A DNA stretch of 19,389 bases from an uncultured Verrucomicrobiota bacterium (GTDB lineage Bacteria > Verrucomicrobiota > Kiritimatiellia > RFP12 > UBA1067): NCBI GenBank assembly GCA_946631535.1, contig CAMPAF010000019.1, forward strand, positions 1 to 19,389. The letters are read 5' to 3'. The notes below the pieces were generated by a model. It worked only from the letters and a program-made list of their open reading frames with translations. It made no database searches and was not told the origin of the DNA. The position numbers and the translations under genes are program-made. Below, piece after piece: positions 7,270 to 14,254 of this stretch (position 1 is the stretch's first letter; every line of letters begins with the position of its first letter).

Positions 7270-7278
7270 AGTATATCA
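7270..7278 (-). promoter_or_regulatory. Candidate leaderless promoter of the exonuclease gene
   Basis: The minus strand reads TGATATACT in the 18-nt gap after the rsmE stop. The hexamer ends 6 nt before the ATG at 7263, which would put the transcript start on the start codon. No -35 element and no ribosome site are visible. Confidence 0.4.
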
Positions 7279-7281
7279 CAA

Positions 7282-8031
7282 TCACGCCTGGCAGGGCGCG
7301 CGCATCGACTGTATCGCCGCGGCCAGCACGGAGAGGCCGAAGATGGCCGCCGTCTCGGCCCTGAGGATAGTCGGGCCGAAAGAGACCGGCGTCGCGACCT
7401 CGAGAAGCGCCTGCAACTCGTCAGGAGTGAAGTCGCCTTCCGGCCCCACGAACACGCCGAGCCCATGGGGACAGACCCTTTCGGCCATCGATGCCGTCAC
7501 CTCGCGCCACATCGGTTCCGGCGGCGGATCGGTGATCGCTCCCGCAAAAACCCGGCCGCACCCCTTCGCCAGTTCCAGCGCGGCGCGGAAGTCCACCGCC
7601 TCGAGCACCTCCGGTAGCCACACGGCGTCGCTCTGGCGCGCCGCGTCGGCGGCGATCCGCCGCCAGCGGTCGGCCTTCGCGACGCGCTCGTCCGCGTCCA
7701 GGCGCACGATGCACCGCTCGGAGATGACCGGCACTATCCGCGCCGTACCCAGCTCGACAGCCTTCTCGATCGTCCAGTCCCAGCGGCTCCCCTTCGTCAC
7801 GCACGCGAAAAGCGTCATCTTGACCGCGGGCGGCGGAAAGGCGGCGATTCCGCCGTCCGCGCGCAGCGCGCCGCCGTCCCACCTGTATCGCCGCGTGCGT
7901 CCATGCCCGTCGAAAAGCTCCACCGTCTCGCCCGGCTTCGGACGCACAACCTTCAGGTGCCGCGCCGCGTCCGGCGGCGGCGTCACCGTGTCCTGGGCCA
8001 TGAGCCCCTCTGGAACAAGCAATCTGTGCAT
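7282..8031 (-). CDS. rsmE: 16S rRNA (uracil-1498-N3)-methyltransferase RsmE
   Basis: A 249-residue SPOUT-family methyltransferase that methylates N3 of U1498 in helix 44 of 16S rRNA using SAM. Visible family signatures are the N-terminal PUA-like part (HLKVVRPKPGETVELFDGHG, 25-44), KGSRWDWTIEKAVELG (80-95), ERCIV (105-109), GPEGDFTPDE (196-205) and GPTILRAETAA (219-229), the last two forming the trefoil-knot SAM pocket. The length is normal. The start at 8031 (MHRLLVPEGL) matches the usual R-x-x-L beginning of the family and sits 6 nt from a perfect TGTGGTATAAT; an open frame to 8310 overlaps the divergent gene and was rejected. No Shine-Dalgarno is present, so leaderless initiation is predicted. 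Confidence 0.9.
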   Translation of the reverse strand: MHRLLVPEGLMAQDTVTPPPDAARHLKVVRPKPGETVELFDGHGRTRRYRWDGGALRADGGIAAFPPPAVKMTLFACVTKGSRWDWTIEKAVELGTARIVPVISERCIVRLDADERVAKADRWRRIAADAARQSDAVWLPEVLEAVDFRAALELAKGCGRVFAGAITDPPPEPMWREVTASMAERVCPHGLGVFVGPEGDFTPDELQALLEVATPVSFGPTILRAETAAIFGLSVLAAAIQSMRAPCQA

Positions 8032-8037
8032 GGCGAG

Positions 8038-8063
8038 ATTATACCACAACCATTTGGTATAAT
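8038..8063. promoter_or_regulatory. Overlapping divergent promoters of rsmE and the AEC gene
   Basis: The 42-bp gap between the two start codons holds a perfect 9-bp inverted repeat, ATTATACCA (8038-8046) and TGGTATAAT (8055-8063). Each arm is the extended -10 element of one gene: the minus-strand hexamer (8038-8043) ends 6 nt before the rsmE ATG and the plus-strand hexamer (8058-8063) ends 10 nt before the transporter ATG. Each -10 lies inside the spacer region of the other promoter, so polymerase can probably occupy only one at a time. Neither gene has a ribosome site. Confidence 0.7.
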
Positions 8064-8073
8064 GTGCCCCGCC

Positions 8074-9006
8074 ATGCTGGAAAGTCTTGCGGTCGTCGCC
8101 CAACAGGTGGGCATACTCTTCGCGCTGATGGCAGTCGGTTTCGCCTGCCACCGGACGCGATTGCTGTCGGAGACCGTCGTGCGCGGCATGGTCGACCTGC
8201 TCATGCTGGTCGTGACGCCGTGCCTGATCGTGCACGCCTTCGAACGTCCCTTCGAGCCGCGCCTCCTCGCCGGCCTTGGGTGGGCGCTCGGCGCCGCGCT
8301 GGGCACGCACGCGCTAGGCATCCTCGCATCGTTCTGCGTCCGCGACAGGGACAAGCGCCGCGAGAGCGTGCTGCGCTTCTCTGTCATCTTCTCGAACGCC
8401 GGCTTCATGGGCATCCCGCTAGAGCACGCCCTCCTCGGCGACGACGGCGTGTTCTACGGCGCGGTCTACGTGGCCGTGTTCAACCTCGTCTGCTGGAGCT
8501 ACGGCCTCGTGGTGATGGCGGGCAGCATGAAGGACGTGCGCGTGCGCACCCTCTTCGTCAACCCGGGCAGCGTCGGCATCGCCTGCGGACTTCCCTTCTT
8601 CCTCCTCTCATGCCATCTGCCGCCGGTCCTGGACGAGCCGCTACGCATGATGGCCGACATGAACACGCCCCTGGCGATGACCGTGATCGGCTGGTACCTG
8701 GGCGCAGCCTCGTTCCGCCCGGCCCTCACCTGCGGCGGCGCGTACCTCGCGGCGTTGCTGCGCCTCTGCGCGATACCGTGCGCCGTCCTGGGCATCCTCT
8801 GGCTCTGCCGCCCGCCCGAGCCCGCCATGGCCGTGGCGACCGTCGTGGCGGCCTCCGCTCCCGTCGCCGCGCTCACCACGATGTTCGCCGCCCGCTACGA
8901 GCGCGACGTCGCCGTCTCGGTGGGGCTCGTCTCGCTCACAACCCTCCTCGCCATCCTCACCATGCCACCCTTGGTCGGCTGCGCCCTCTGGCTCTTCGGC
9001 CGCTGA
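8074..9006 (+). CDS. AEC-family (auxin efflux carrier-like) transporter
   Basis: A 310-residue integral membrane protein, hydrophobic throughout, with about ten predicted transmembrane segments. Features of the AEC family (TC 2.A.69, bile-acid/auxin-transporter fold) are visible: FSNAGFMGIPL around residues 107-117, a central NTPLAM motif, and the C-terminal PVAALTTMFA segment. Members move small organic anions such as malate or amino-acid derivatives across the cytoplasmic membrane; the substrate cannot be predicted here. The start at 8074 is preferred over an in-frame ATG at 8062 because the latter overlaps the -10 hexamer. It shares a 42-bp divergent intergenic region with rsmE. Confidence 0.82.
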   Translation: MLESLAVVAQQVGILFALMAVGFACHRTRLLSETVVRGMVDLLMLVVTPCLIVHAFERPFEPRLLAGLGWALGAALGTHALGILASFCVRDRDKRRESVLRFSVIFSNAGFMGIPLEHALLGDDGVFYGAVYVAVFNLVCWSYGLVVMAGSMKDVRVRTLFVNPGSVGIACGLPFFLLSCHLPPVLDEPLRMMADMNTPLAMTVIGWYLGAASFRPALTCGGAYLAALLRLCAIPCAVLGILWLCRPPEPAMAVATVVAASAPVAALTTMFAARYERDVAVSVGLVSLTTLLAILTMPPLVGCALWLFGR

Positions 9007-9011
9007 GCGGA

Positions 9012-9040
9012 TTGCGGCGGGCGGGGCGTTGTGGTAAACT
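9012..9040 (+). promoter_or_regulatory. Promoter of the two-domain hydrolase gene
   Basis: TTGCGG (9012-9017), a 17-bp spacer, and TAAACT (9035-9040) with the TGTGG extension. A leader of about 55 nt follows, ending in AAGGAG 8 nt before the ATG at 9102. Confidence 0.6.
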
Positions 9041-9101
9041 TTGTTGCGTCGCCCGGCTACATGCGCGGACGGCGCAGCAAATCCAGACCAAGGAGATACG
9101 A

Positions 9102-10850
9102 ATGAAGAGATCAGTCACTTGCGCCATGGCTACGGCGCTTACGGCGTGCATGGCCGCGTTCGCCCTGCCGATGGGCGAGAAGATTCCCCTGTGGCCCGAC
9201 GGCAAGATGCCGGACGCGCAGGACCACCAGATCGCGGCGACCACCGAAGAAGCAAAGGCGCCCGGCTTCGACCGCGCCGCCAACCGCATGCCGCACGTGC
9301 AGTGGTTCGACGCCGTCGAGGGCGCGCCCAAGACCGACACCTGCATGATCATCATCTCCGGCGGCGGCTACCAATGCTGCTGCGACGGCCCCGCCTTCGC
9401 CCCGCTCGTGCAGAAGATGCTCGACGCCGGCATCCATTGCGTCAACCTCACCTACCGCACGCCGCGACCCAAGGGCATACCGCTCTACCAGACGGCGTGG
9501 GAGGACGGACAGCGCGCCGTGCGCCTCGTGCGTTCCATGGCCGCCGCGCGCGGCTTCAATCCCGAGAAGATCGGCGTGATGGGCTGCTCCGCCGGCTCGC
9601 ACCTCTCGGTCATGCTCGCCACCAGCTCGCAGACTCCCGCCTACGCGCCCGTGGACGATCTCGACAAGACGCCCTGCCACATCAACTGGGCAATCCCATT
9701 CTGCCCCGCCTATGCGCTCACCGACGGCCTCGAGGGCAAGAACACCACCGAGGGCAACGGCCCCGACGTGAAGCTCAACCCGTCCTTCAAGTTCGACGCG
9801 AAGACCTGCCCGATGTGCCTCTTCCACGGCGGCGTGGACCCCTATTCGCCCATCGGCTCCACGCAGATCTACCGCCAGCTCCGGCGCATGAAGATCCCCG
9901 CCGAGCTGCACCTCGACGCCGACCGCCCGCACGGTCCCGTGAAGGCGCCCGCCTACGAGCGCGCGCTCGAGTTCATGCGCCAGATGGGCTACCTCGGCAA
10001 GCTCGGCCGCCCCGTCGCGCAGGACCACCGCTTCATGCCCGGCGCCACGATCCGCACCGAGAAGGAGATGCTCTGGCCCGAGGGCAAGACGCCCGACCCC
10101 TCCGAGAACCAGCAGTACGCGCCGTACCTCGTGTGGTTCATCCCGGAGAAGATCACGACCAAGGCCATCCAGGTGATCGTGCCAGGCGGTGGCTACAACT
10201 TCTGCAACTTCAACGGCGAGGGAACGCCCGTCGCCCACTACCTCAACGCGAAGGGCATGACCGCGGTGGTGGTGATGTACCGCTGCCCGCGCCCGCTCGG
10301 CAAGCCAAAGCACCTGAGTGGCTGGCAGGACGCCCAGCGCGCCATCCGCATGGTGCGCGCCGAGGCGCCGGCGCGCGGACTCGACCCGAACCGCATCGGC
10401 ATCATGGGCTTCTCCGCCGGCGGACATCTCACGCTCATGACCGCCACCAACGCGAAGACGCCCGCCTACGCGCCCGTGGACGAGATCGACCGCCAGCCCT
10501 GCACCGTGCAGTGGGCCTGCCCCATCTATCCCGCCTACGCGCTCACGGACGGCATCGACCAGCCCAATACCGAGGGCGGCAACGAGGACGACGCCGTGCC
10601 CGTGCCCGAATTCTCCTTCGACGACGCCACGCCGCCGATGTGCTTCGTGCACGGCGACGCGGACGGCTGGGCGGCGATGAACTCCGTGAAGATCTGGGAG
10701 CTTCTCCGCCGCAAGGGCATCCAGTGCGACCTCCACACGCTCGCCACGCGCGGACACTGCTTCCAGTTCTCCGCCTCCCCCGGCACGGGCAGCTACACGT
10801 GGATGGACCGCCTCTGGGAGTTCTTCACCCGTAAAGGATTCAACAAATAA
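9102..10850 (+). CDS. Secreted alpha/beta hydrolase with two tandem catalytic domains
   Basis: A 582-residue protein with a signal peptide (about residues 1-22) and two homologous alpha/beta-hydrolase domains of the acetyl-xylan-esterase/BD-FAE/kynurenine-formamidase-like type. Domain 1 (about 28-300) has the oxyanion motif GGGY (87-90), nucleophile S163 in GCSAGS, acid D246 and H277. Domain 2 (about 320-582) has GGGY (362-365), S438 in GFSAGG, D521 and H552. Both triads look complete, and the domains share long identical runs such as TPAYAPVD (178-185 and 453-460) and PAYALTDG, showing internal duplication. An ester hydrolase on plant or host glycans is likely but unproven. AAGGAG precedes the ATG. 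Cys content is high for an exported protein. htpX follows after 63 nt. Confidence 0.83.
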   Translation: MKRSVTCAMATALTACMAAFALPMGEKIPLWPDGKMPDAQDHQIAATTEEAKAPGFDRAANRMPHVQWFDAVEGAPKTDTCMIIISGGGYQCCCDGPAFAPLVQKMLDAGIHCVNLTYRTPRPKGIPLYQTAWEDGQRAVRLVRSMAAARGFNPEKIGVMGCSAGSHLSVMLATSSQTPAYAPVDDLDKTPCHINWAIPFCPAYALTDGLEGKNTTEGNGPDVKLNPSFKFDAKTCPMCLFHGGVDPYSPIGSTQIYRQLRRMKIPAELHLDADRPHGPVKAPAYERALEFMRQMGYLGKLGRPVAQDHRFMPGATIRTEKEMLWPEGKTPDPSENQQYAPYLVWFIPEKITTKAIQVIVPGGGYNFCNFNGEGTPVAHYLNAKGMTAVVVMYRCPRPLGKPKHLSGWQDAQRAIRMVRAEAPARGLDPNRIGIMGFSAGGHLTLMTATNAKTPAYAPVDEIDRQPCTVQWACPIYPAYALTDGIDQPNTEGGNEDDAVPVPEFSFDDATPPMCFVHGDADGWAAMNSVKIWELLRRKGIQCDLHTLATRGHCFQFSASPGTGSYTWMDRLWEFFTRKGFNK

Positions 10851-10913
10851 GGTTTTCGCTCCTTCGCTCGTTCCGCTATCGATCACTTTCTCAGTCGCTC
10901 AGAAAATAAAATC

Positions 10914-11807
10914 ATGAAACGGATAATCCTCTTCCTGATCACCAACCTCGCCGTCATGTTCCTCATGATGGTCGTGTTCCATGTCGTCTGCGCATTCATG
11001 GGAGTAGATCCCAACGGGGCGATGGGCGGCGACCTCACCGCCCTGGCCATCTTCTCGCTCATATTCGGCATGGCAGGCGGCATCATCTCGCTACTGCTCT
11101 CCAAGACGATCGCGAAGATGTCCGTCGGCGCGCAGGTGATCGACGGCTCGGAGGGCGAAGCGGAGCGCTGGCTTGTGGAGACTGTGCGCAGCCTCGCCGA
11201 ACGCGCGAACGTCAAGATGCCGGAGGTGGCCATCTACGAGGGCCAGGCAAACGCCTTCGCCACGGGTGCCTTCCGCAACCACGCGCTGGTGGCGGTCTCC
11301 ACCGACATCATGGCGCAGATGACGCGCGAGGAACTGCGTGCAGTGCTTGGACACGAGATCAGCCACGTGGCGAACGGCGACATGGTGACGATGACACTCC
11401 TGCAGGGCGTGTTGAATGCCTGCGTGATCTTCCTCTCGCGCGTGGTGGCGTTCTTCGCGGCGAACGCGGCGTCCGACGGCAAGGGCAATCGGCGCGGCTC
11501 AAGCAACGGCATCTATTATCTTGTCTACTACGTGCTGCAGTTCGCGCTAGGACTAGTCGCATCGCTCGTGGTATACTGGTACTCGCGCCGCCGCGAGTAC
11601 GCCGCCGACGCCGGGAGCGCCAACCTGCTGGGCACGCCATCCTCGATGATCGCCGCCCTGCGCCGGCTAGGCAACCTGCAGCCCGGCATCCTGCCTGATT
11701 CCATCAAGGCGATGGGAATCGCCGGCAAACACGCGTCCATCTTCGCCACCCACCCCTCGCTCGAAGACCGCATCGAAGCCCTAGAGCGTCTCCAGCGCGG
11801 AATCTAG
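10914..11807 (+). CDS. htpX: Membrane zinc metalloprotease HtpX
   Basis: A 297-residue M48B-family protease that degrades misfolded membrane proteins in the cytoplasmic membrane. Two N-terminal membrane segments (about 5-28 and 42-63) and two more at about 163-185 and 203-223 bracket the catalytic part. The HEISH motif (147-151) supplies the zinc ligands H147 and H151 and catalytic E148; E228 in RREYAAD is the expected third ligand. Length is normal. The ATG at 10914 is preceded only by AGAAAATAAAATC, with no good ribosome site and no clear promoter in the 63-nt gap, so it may depend on read-through from the hydrolase gene. A strong terminator follows 12 nt after the stop. Confidence 0.92.
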   Translation: MKRIILFLITNLAVMFLMMVVFHVVCAFMGVDPNGAMGGDLTALAIFSLIFGMAGGIISLLLSKTIAKMSVGAQVIDGSEGEAERWLVETVRSLAERANVKMPEVAIYEGQANAFATGAFRNHALVAVSTDIMAQMTREELRAVLGHEISHVANGDMVTMTLLQGVLNACVIFLSRVVAFFAANAASDGKGNRRGSSNGIYYLVYYVLQFALGLVASLVVYWYSRRREYAADAGSANLLGTPSSMIAALRRLGNLQPGILPDSIKAMGIAGKHASIFATHPSLEDRIEALERLQRGI

Positions 11808-11814
11808 CCAAGCA

Positions 11815-11843
11815 GAAAACCCCAGCGCTCGCTGGGGTTTTTT
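11815..11843. terminator. Bidirectional terminator after htpX (ancestral tRNA terminator)
   Basis: CCCCAGCG, loop CT, CGCTGGGG (11820-11837), followed by six T on the plus strand and preceded by four A (11816-11819), i.e. TTTT on the minus strand. It ends htpX transcription rightward. Before the element inserted it would also have terminated the tRNA reading leftward from the same site. Confidence 0.85.
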
Positions 11844-11896
11844 GTTGGTGGCGAGAGGGGGACTCGAACCCTCAACCAGCAGATTATGATTCTGAT
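11837..11896. repeat. attL, left 60-bp direct repeat
   Basis: Identical over 60 bp to 19184-19243. It starts at the last base of the terminator stem and ends where tRNA position 25 is reached, after which the sequences differ (TAAAGC on the left, GCTCTA on the right). Confidence 0.92.
11846..11896 (-). pseudogene. Displaced 3' part of tRNA(CAU)
   Basis: Matches the last 51 of 75 nt of the intact tRNA at 19193-19267, including anticodon loop, T arm, acceptor 3' strand and encoded CCA. It lacks the 5' part, so it is not a functional tRNA. It is the original chromosomal 3' end left behind by integration. Confidence 0.88.
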
Positions 11897-11952
11897 TAAA
11901 GCCCAATAAAACAAGGGCTTTAAAAAATCGTGGTGATAATGTGGTGATTATG
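11896..11952. promoter_or_regulatory. Left-arm recombinase or regulator sites
   Basis: Next to attL lies an inverted repeat TTAAAGCCC / GGGCTTTAA (11896-11904 and 11915-11923). Inside it CCCAATAAAACAAGGGC (11902-11918) has a 15/17 match at 19032-19048. Then come TGGTGATAAT (11931-11940) and TGGTGATTATG (11942-11952), 11 bp apart. The same pair recurs at 19067-19088. The pair ends 1 bp before the integrase -35 hexamer. Likely arm-type binding sites for integrase, excisionase or a repressor; this is inference from position and repetition. Confidence 0.6.
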
Positions 11953-11953
11953 C

Positions 11954-11982
11954 TTGCATTTAATCCGCCGATGATGTAGACT
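11954..11982 (+). promoter_or_regulatory. Integrase promoter
   Basis: TTGCAT (11954-11959), 17-bp spacer, TAGACT (11977-11982) preceded by TG. A leader of about 57 nt ends in AGGAG about 9 nt before the integrase ATG. The double TGGTGAT site directly abuts the -35, so autoregulation is plausible. A further AAGGGCGAAAA (11992-12002) in the leader recurs at 19100-19110. Confidence 0.6.
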
Positions 11983-12045
11983 ACTCCGCGCAAGGGCGAA
12001 AAAGAGCCACAAACGGCGACACGCCCGCAACAGGAGACAGGCAAC

Positions 12046-13368
12046 ATGGCACGAAAGAGACAGGCACGGGCAAACGGCGAGGGAACGCTGGAAATGCACG
12101 GTCGCGTATGGCGGGCGCGGTGGACGGTGGACGGCAAGACGTTCACGCGTTCAACGGGGACGAGCGACAAGCGGGAGGCGGCGAAACGGCTTGCAGAGTT
12201 TACCGCCCCGTTCCGGCTGGGGGGCGAGAAGGCGACGCTGGAAGGGCTGGCCGCGAAGGTGCAAGGCGTGACCGCCGAACTAAAAGCCTACGAGGACGCA
12301 CGACCCGCGCTTGCGCTTGCCGACGGTTTTGAGGCGTACAGGAGATCGGCGGAACGCCCCGACACGGGCGCGGCGACCATGACCATGTACGAATGCCAGT
12401 ATTCACGGCTTGCGCGATGGATGGCGGCGCACTACCCCGACGCAACCGAAATGCGGCACGTATCACGGGCGATGGCCGAGGCGTTCATGTCCGACCTTGC
12501 GCAGAACTTTTCCGCGAACACGTACAACAAGTACGCGACGCTCTTCAAACGGATGTGGGACGTGCTGGCAGACGCGGCGCGGCTGACCGTCAACCCGTGG
12601 ACGAAGATAAAGCACAAGGCCGAGGACAAGACGACGACGCGCCGCGAACTGACCGTTGACGAACTTCACCGCGTCTGCGATAGCGTGAAGGGCGAAATGC
12701 GGTTGCTCTTTGCCGTGGGCATTTACACGGGCTTGCGGCTGGGGGATTGCGCCTTGCTGGAATGGGGAAACGTGGACTTGACGCGGCGCATGATAGCCGT
12801 CATACCGCGCAAGACCGCCCGACACGCGAACGGGCGACCCGTGGTAATCCCGATTCACGCCGCGCTTGCGCCGATGCTGGCGGAAACGCCGCCGAAGAAG
12901 CGGACGGGGTACGTGATGCCGCAGACGGCGGAGACGTACAACACCGACCGCGCCGCGCTGACGGACAAGATACAGGCGGCGTTCATGGCCGCTGGCATAC
13001 GCACGTCGAGCAAGGCGGACGGACAGGCGCGGGCGATGGTGGAAGTTGGCTTTCACAGTCTGCGGCACACGTTTGTAAGCCTTGCCGCGAACGCGGGCGT
13101 TCCTATGGCGCACGTTCAAAGCATTGTGGGACATACAAGCCCCGCCATGACGCGGCATTACTTCCACGTAAGCGAGAACGCATTGCAGAACGCCGTGGGC
13201 GCGTTGCCGGACGTGGGCGGTGCGCTTGCCCTTGCCGACGGCGCGGACGCGGCACAGGCCGTGCCGTGCGCCTTCTGCGCGGTGCTGGACGGCATGACGC
13301 TGGAACAGTTGCGGGCGGCGCGGGCGGAGATCGACAGGCGCATTGCAGAGGCGGAGGCGCGGGCGTGA
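12046..13368 (+). CDS. int: Tyrosine recombinase (integrase) of the element
   Basis: A 440-residue phage-type integrase that should catalyse site-specific integration and excision at the tRNA gene. The N-terminus (RVWRARWTVDGKTFTRSTGT, 20-39) resembles an arm-binding/AP2-like domain, the middle (about 90-190) a core-binding SAM-like domain, and 200-385 the catalytic domain. All catalytic residues are visible: R231 in TGLRLGD, K256 in PRKTAR, H337 and R340 in HSLRHTF, H363 in GHTS and nucleophile Y372 in RHYFH. The C-terminal tail (386-440) is Ala-rich and ends in a charged helix. AGGAG precedes the ATG. Located right inside attL, as usual for tRNA-integrating elements. Its stop overlaps the next ATG by one base. 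Confidence 0.93.
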   Translation: MARKRQARANGEGTLEMHGRVWRARWTVDGKTFTRSTGTSDKREAAKRLAEFTAPFRLGGEKATLEGLAAKVQGVTAELKAYEDARPALALADGFEAYRRSAERPDTGAATMTMYECQYSRLARWMAAHYPDATEMRHVSRAMAEAFMSDLAQNFSANTYNKYATLFKRMWDVLADAARLTVNPWTKIKHKAEDKTTTRRELTVDELHRVCDSVKGEMRLLFAVGIYTGLRLGDCALLEWGNVDLTRRMIAVIPRKTARHANGRPVVIPIHAALAPMLAETPPKKRTGYVMPQTAETYNTDRAALTDKIQAAFMAAGIRTSSKADGQARAMVEVGFHSLRHTFVSLAANAGVPMAHVQSIVGHTSPAMTRHYFHVSENALQNAVGALPDVGGALALADGADAAQAVPCAFCAVLDGMTLEQLRAARAEIDRRIAEAEARA

Positions 13369-13808
13369 TGGAAAAACCGACAAAGCCCTTGCGCCCATCC
13401 GCCGATGTGGTACAATCTTCGCCGATGGACACGGACATTCAAGAGCGCGTTGCGCAGATAAACGCCTTCTATGCCGCAAGACGGGCGGAACGCGCCGCCG
13501 CCGAACGGAAGGCCGCGCCGCCGCCGCCGAGACAGGCGGACATGGTGCGCCACGTATGCGCCCGTTGCGGTTGGACGTGGCAGACGTTCGCGGGCGTTGA
13601 ACCGAAGGCGTGCCCCAGTTGCAGGGCGAGGAAATGGCGAACGCCCGCGCCGCCCCGCATATCTGACACGGTGCGGAAATGTTTGCATTGCGGGCATGAG
13701 TGGCGGGCGAAGAAAGCGGCGCGGCCTTGCGCGTGTCCCGTATGCGCCGCAAAGAACTGGGACAAGCCGCCGAAGTTCCGCCGGAACGCAAAAAATGCGG
13801 CAGAATGA
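13368..13808 (+). CDS. Double zinc-ribbon protein, unknown role
   Basis: 146 residues from the ATG at 13368, which overlaps the integrase stop (TGATG) and has GGAGG about 10 nt upstream; an alternative ATG at 13425 (127 residues) has no ribosome site but sits 8 nt after a TACAAT promoter element. The C-terminal two-thirds contain two zinc ribbons: CARCGWTW...CPSCRARKW and CLHCGHEW...CPVCAAKNW, each with paired CX2C knuckles. A charged Ala/Arg-rich helix precedes them. Such double ribbons bind nucleic acid or protein partners. No enzyme domain is visible. Coupling to int suggests a role in control or in recombination, but no specific function can be assigned. Confidence 0.72.
   Translation: MEKPTKPLRPSADVVQSSPMDTDIQERVAQINAFYAARRAERAAAERKAAPPPPRQADMVRHVCARCGWTWQTFAGVEPKACPSCRARKWRTPAPPRISDTVRKCLHCGHEWRAKKAARPCACPVCAAKNWDKPPKFRRNAKNAAE
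13389..13416 (+). promoter_or_regulatory. Internal promoter before the shorter zinc-ribbon start
   Basis: TTGCGC (13389-13394), 16-bp spacer, TACAAT (13411-13416) with the TGTGG extension. The hexamer ends 8 nt before the ATG at 13425, again the leaderless spacing seen in host genes. It lies within the longer reading frame that begins at 13368. Confidence 0.5.
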
Positions 13809-13903
13809 CATTTTGGAAGTTTTGAGCGTGTTGCGATGTCACATAATACTGGTTATGTAAACTAATTCCGCATAACTCACAATTCCCGAAAGGCAACGGA
13901 AAC
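13806..13903. promoter_or_regulatory. Intergenic control region with short dyads
   Basis: The AT-richer gap holds TGACAT (13806-13811) and its inverted copy ATGTCA (13836-13841), a dyad CATAA / TTATG (13842-13846 and 13853-13857), and a TAAACT (13858-13863). TGACATT also occurs at 15984 and 16104 upstream of the second operon. These look like operator and promoter parts, but no standard -35/-10 pair can be fixed. Confidence 0.35.
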
Positions 13904-14242
13904 ATGGACTTGAAAAAGTTTACCTTCTCAAACAACCCGACGGACGGCGCGAAGGCGCATGAAGAGGCGTTCGGTGACGTTGCGCCCGAAGAGTTGCCAT
14001 ACCAACTCTGTTGGCCGTCGGCATTTCCCGACCCGCTGGAATGCGACGCAACGTGCAACGAGTACGGCATACTTCTCGCCGGATGCGTGAAGCGCGGAAA
14101 GCCCGTGACCGTGCGCGAGTACGTGGACTTCTTTTGGCGCGGCGCGGACGATGTTTACCGCTGGAACGTCACGCGCCGCATTGAGACGGGCGACTACTGC
14201 GATTTCGTCCGGCTGGTGTCGGCGGAAGAGTACGAACTGTGA
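13904..14242 (+). CDS. Element protein of unknown function (112 aa)
   Basis: 112 residues, not recognised. It has no signal peptide or membrane segment, contains three Cys in the first half (LCWPS, ECDATC), and a Trp/Tyr-rich stretch (YVDFFWRGADDVYRWNV) towards the C-terminus. Composition is mildly acidic and compatible with a small globular cytosolic protein. GAAAGG lies about 10 nt before the ATG. It is separated from the zinc-ribbon gene by a 95-nt control region and from the next gene by 12 nt, so these two genes are probably an operon. Position next to the integration module is typical of cargo such as anti-restriction or superinfection proteins, but nothing in the sequence proves that. 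Confidence 0.65.
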   Translation: MDLKKFTFSNNPTDGAKAHEEAFGDVAPEELPYQLCWPSAFPDPLECDATCNEYGILLAGCVKRGKPVTVREYVDFFWRGADDVYRWNVTRRIETGDYCDFVRLVSAEEYEL

Positions 14243-14254
14243 AGAGGTGGCGGC

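Noticed and set aside
8062..8073. Earlier in-frame ATG for the AEC transporter
   Set aside because: It overlaps the -10 hexamer, so it cannot be in a transcript from that promoter.
8032..8310. Upstream extension of rsmE into the AEC gene
   Set aside because: The family N-terminus begins at 8031 and the promoter lies in the gap; the extension is antisense to a transporter.
9041..10886. Long alternative frames on both strands over the two-domain hydrolase
   Set aside because: The hydrolase frame has a signal peptide and two catalytic triads; the others are His/Arg/Ala-rich shadows.
10851..10913. Possible promoter or terminator between the hydrolase and htpX
   Set aside because: No stem-loop with a T run and no TTG/TATAAT-like pair at usual spacing could be found.
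11571..11577. TGGTATACT promoter-like sequence inside htpX
   Set aside because: It lies in the conserved coding sequence, and no start codon with a plausible gene follows nearby before the htpX end.
12463..14070. Long minus-strand open frame opposite the integrase and zinc-ribbon genes
   Set aside because: Arg/Pro/Ala/His-rich composition typical of the antisense of GC-rich genes, no ribosome site, and the plus strand has recognisable proteins.
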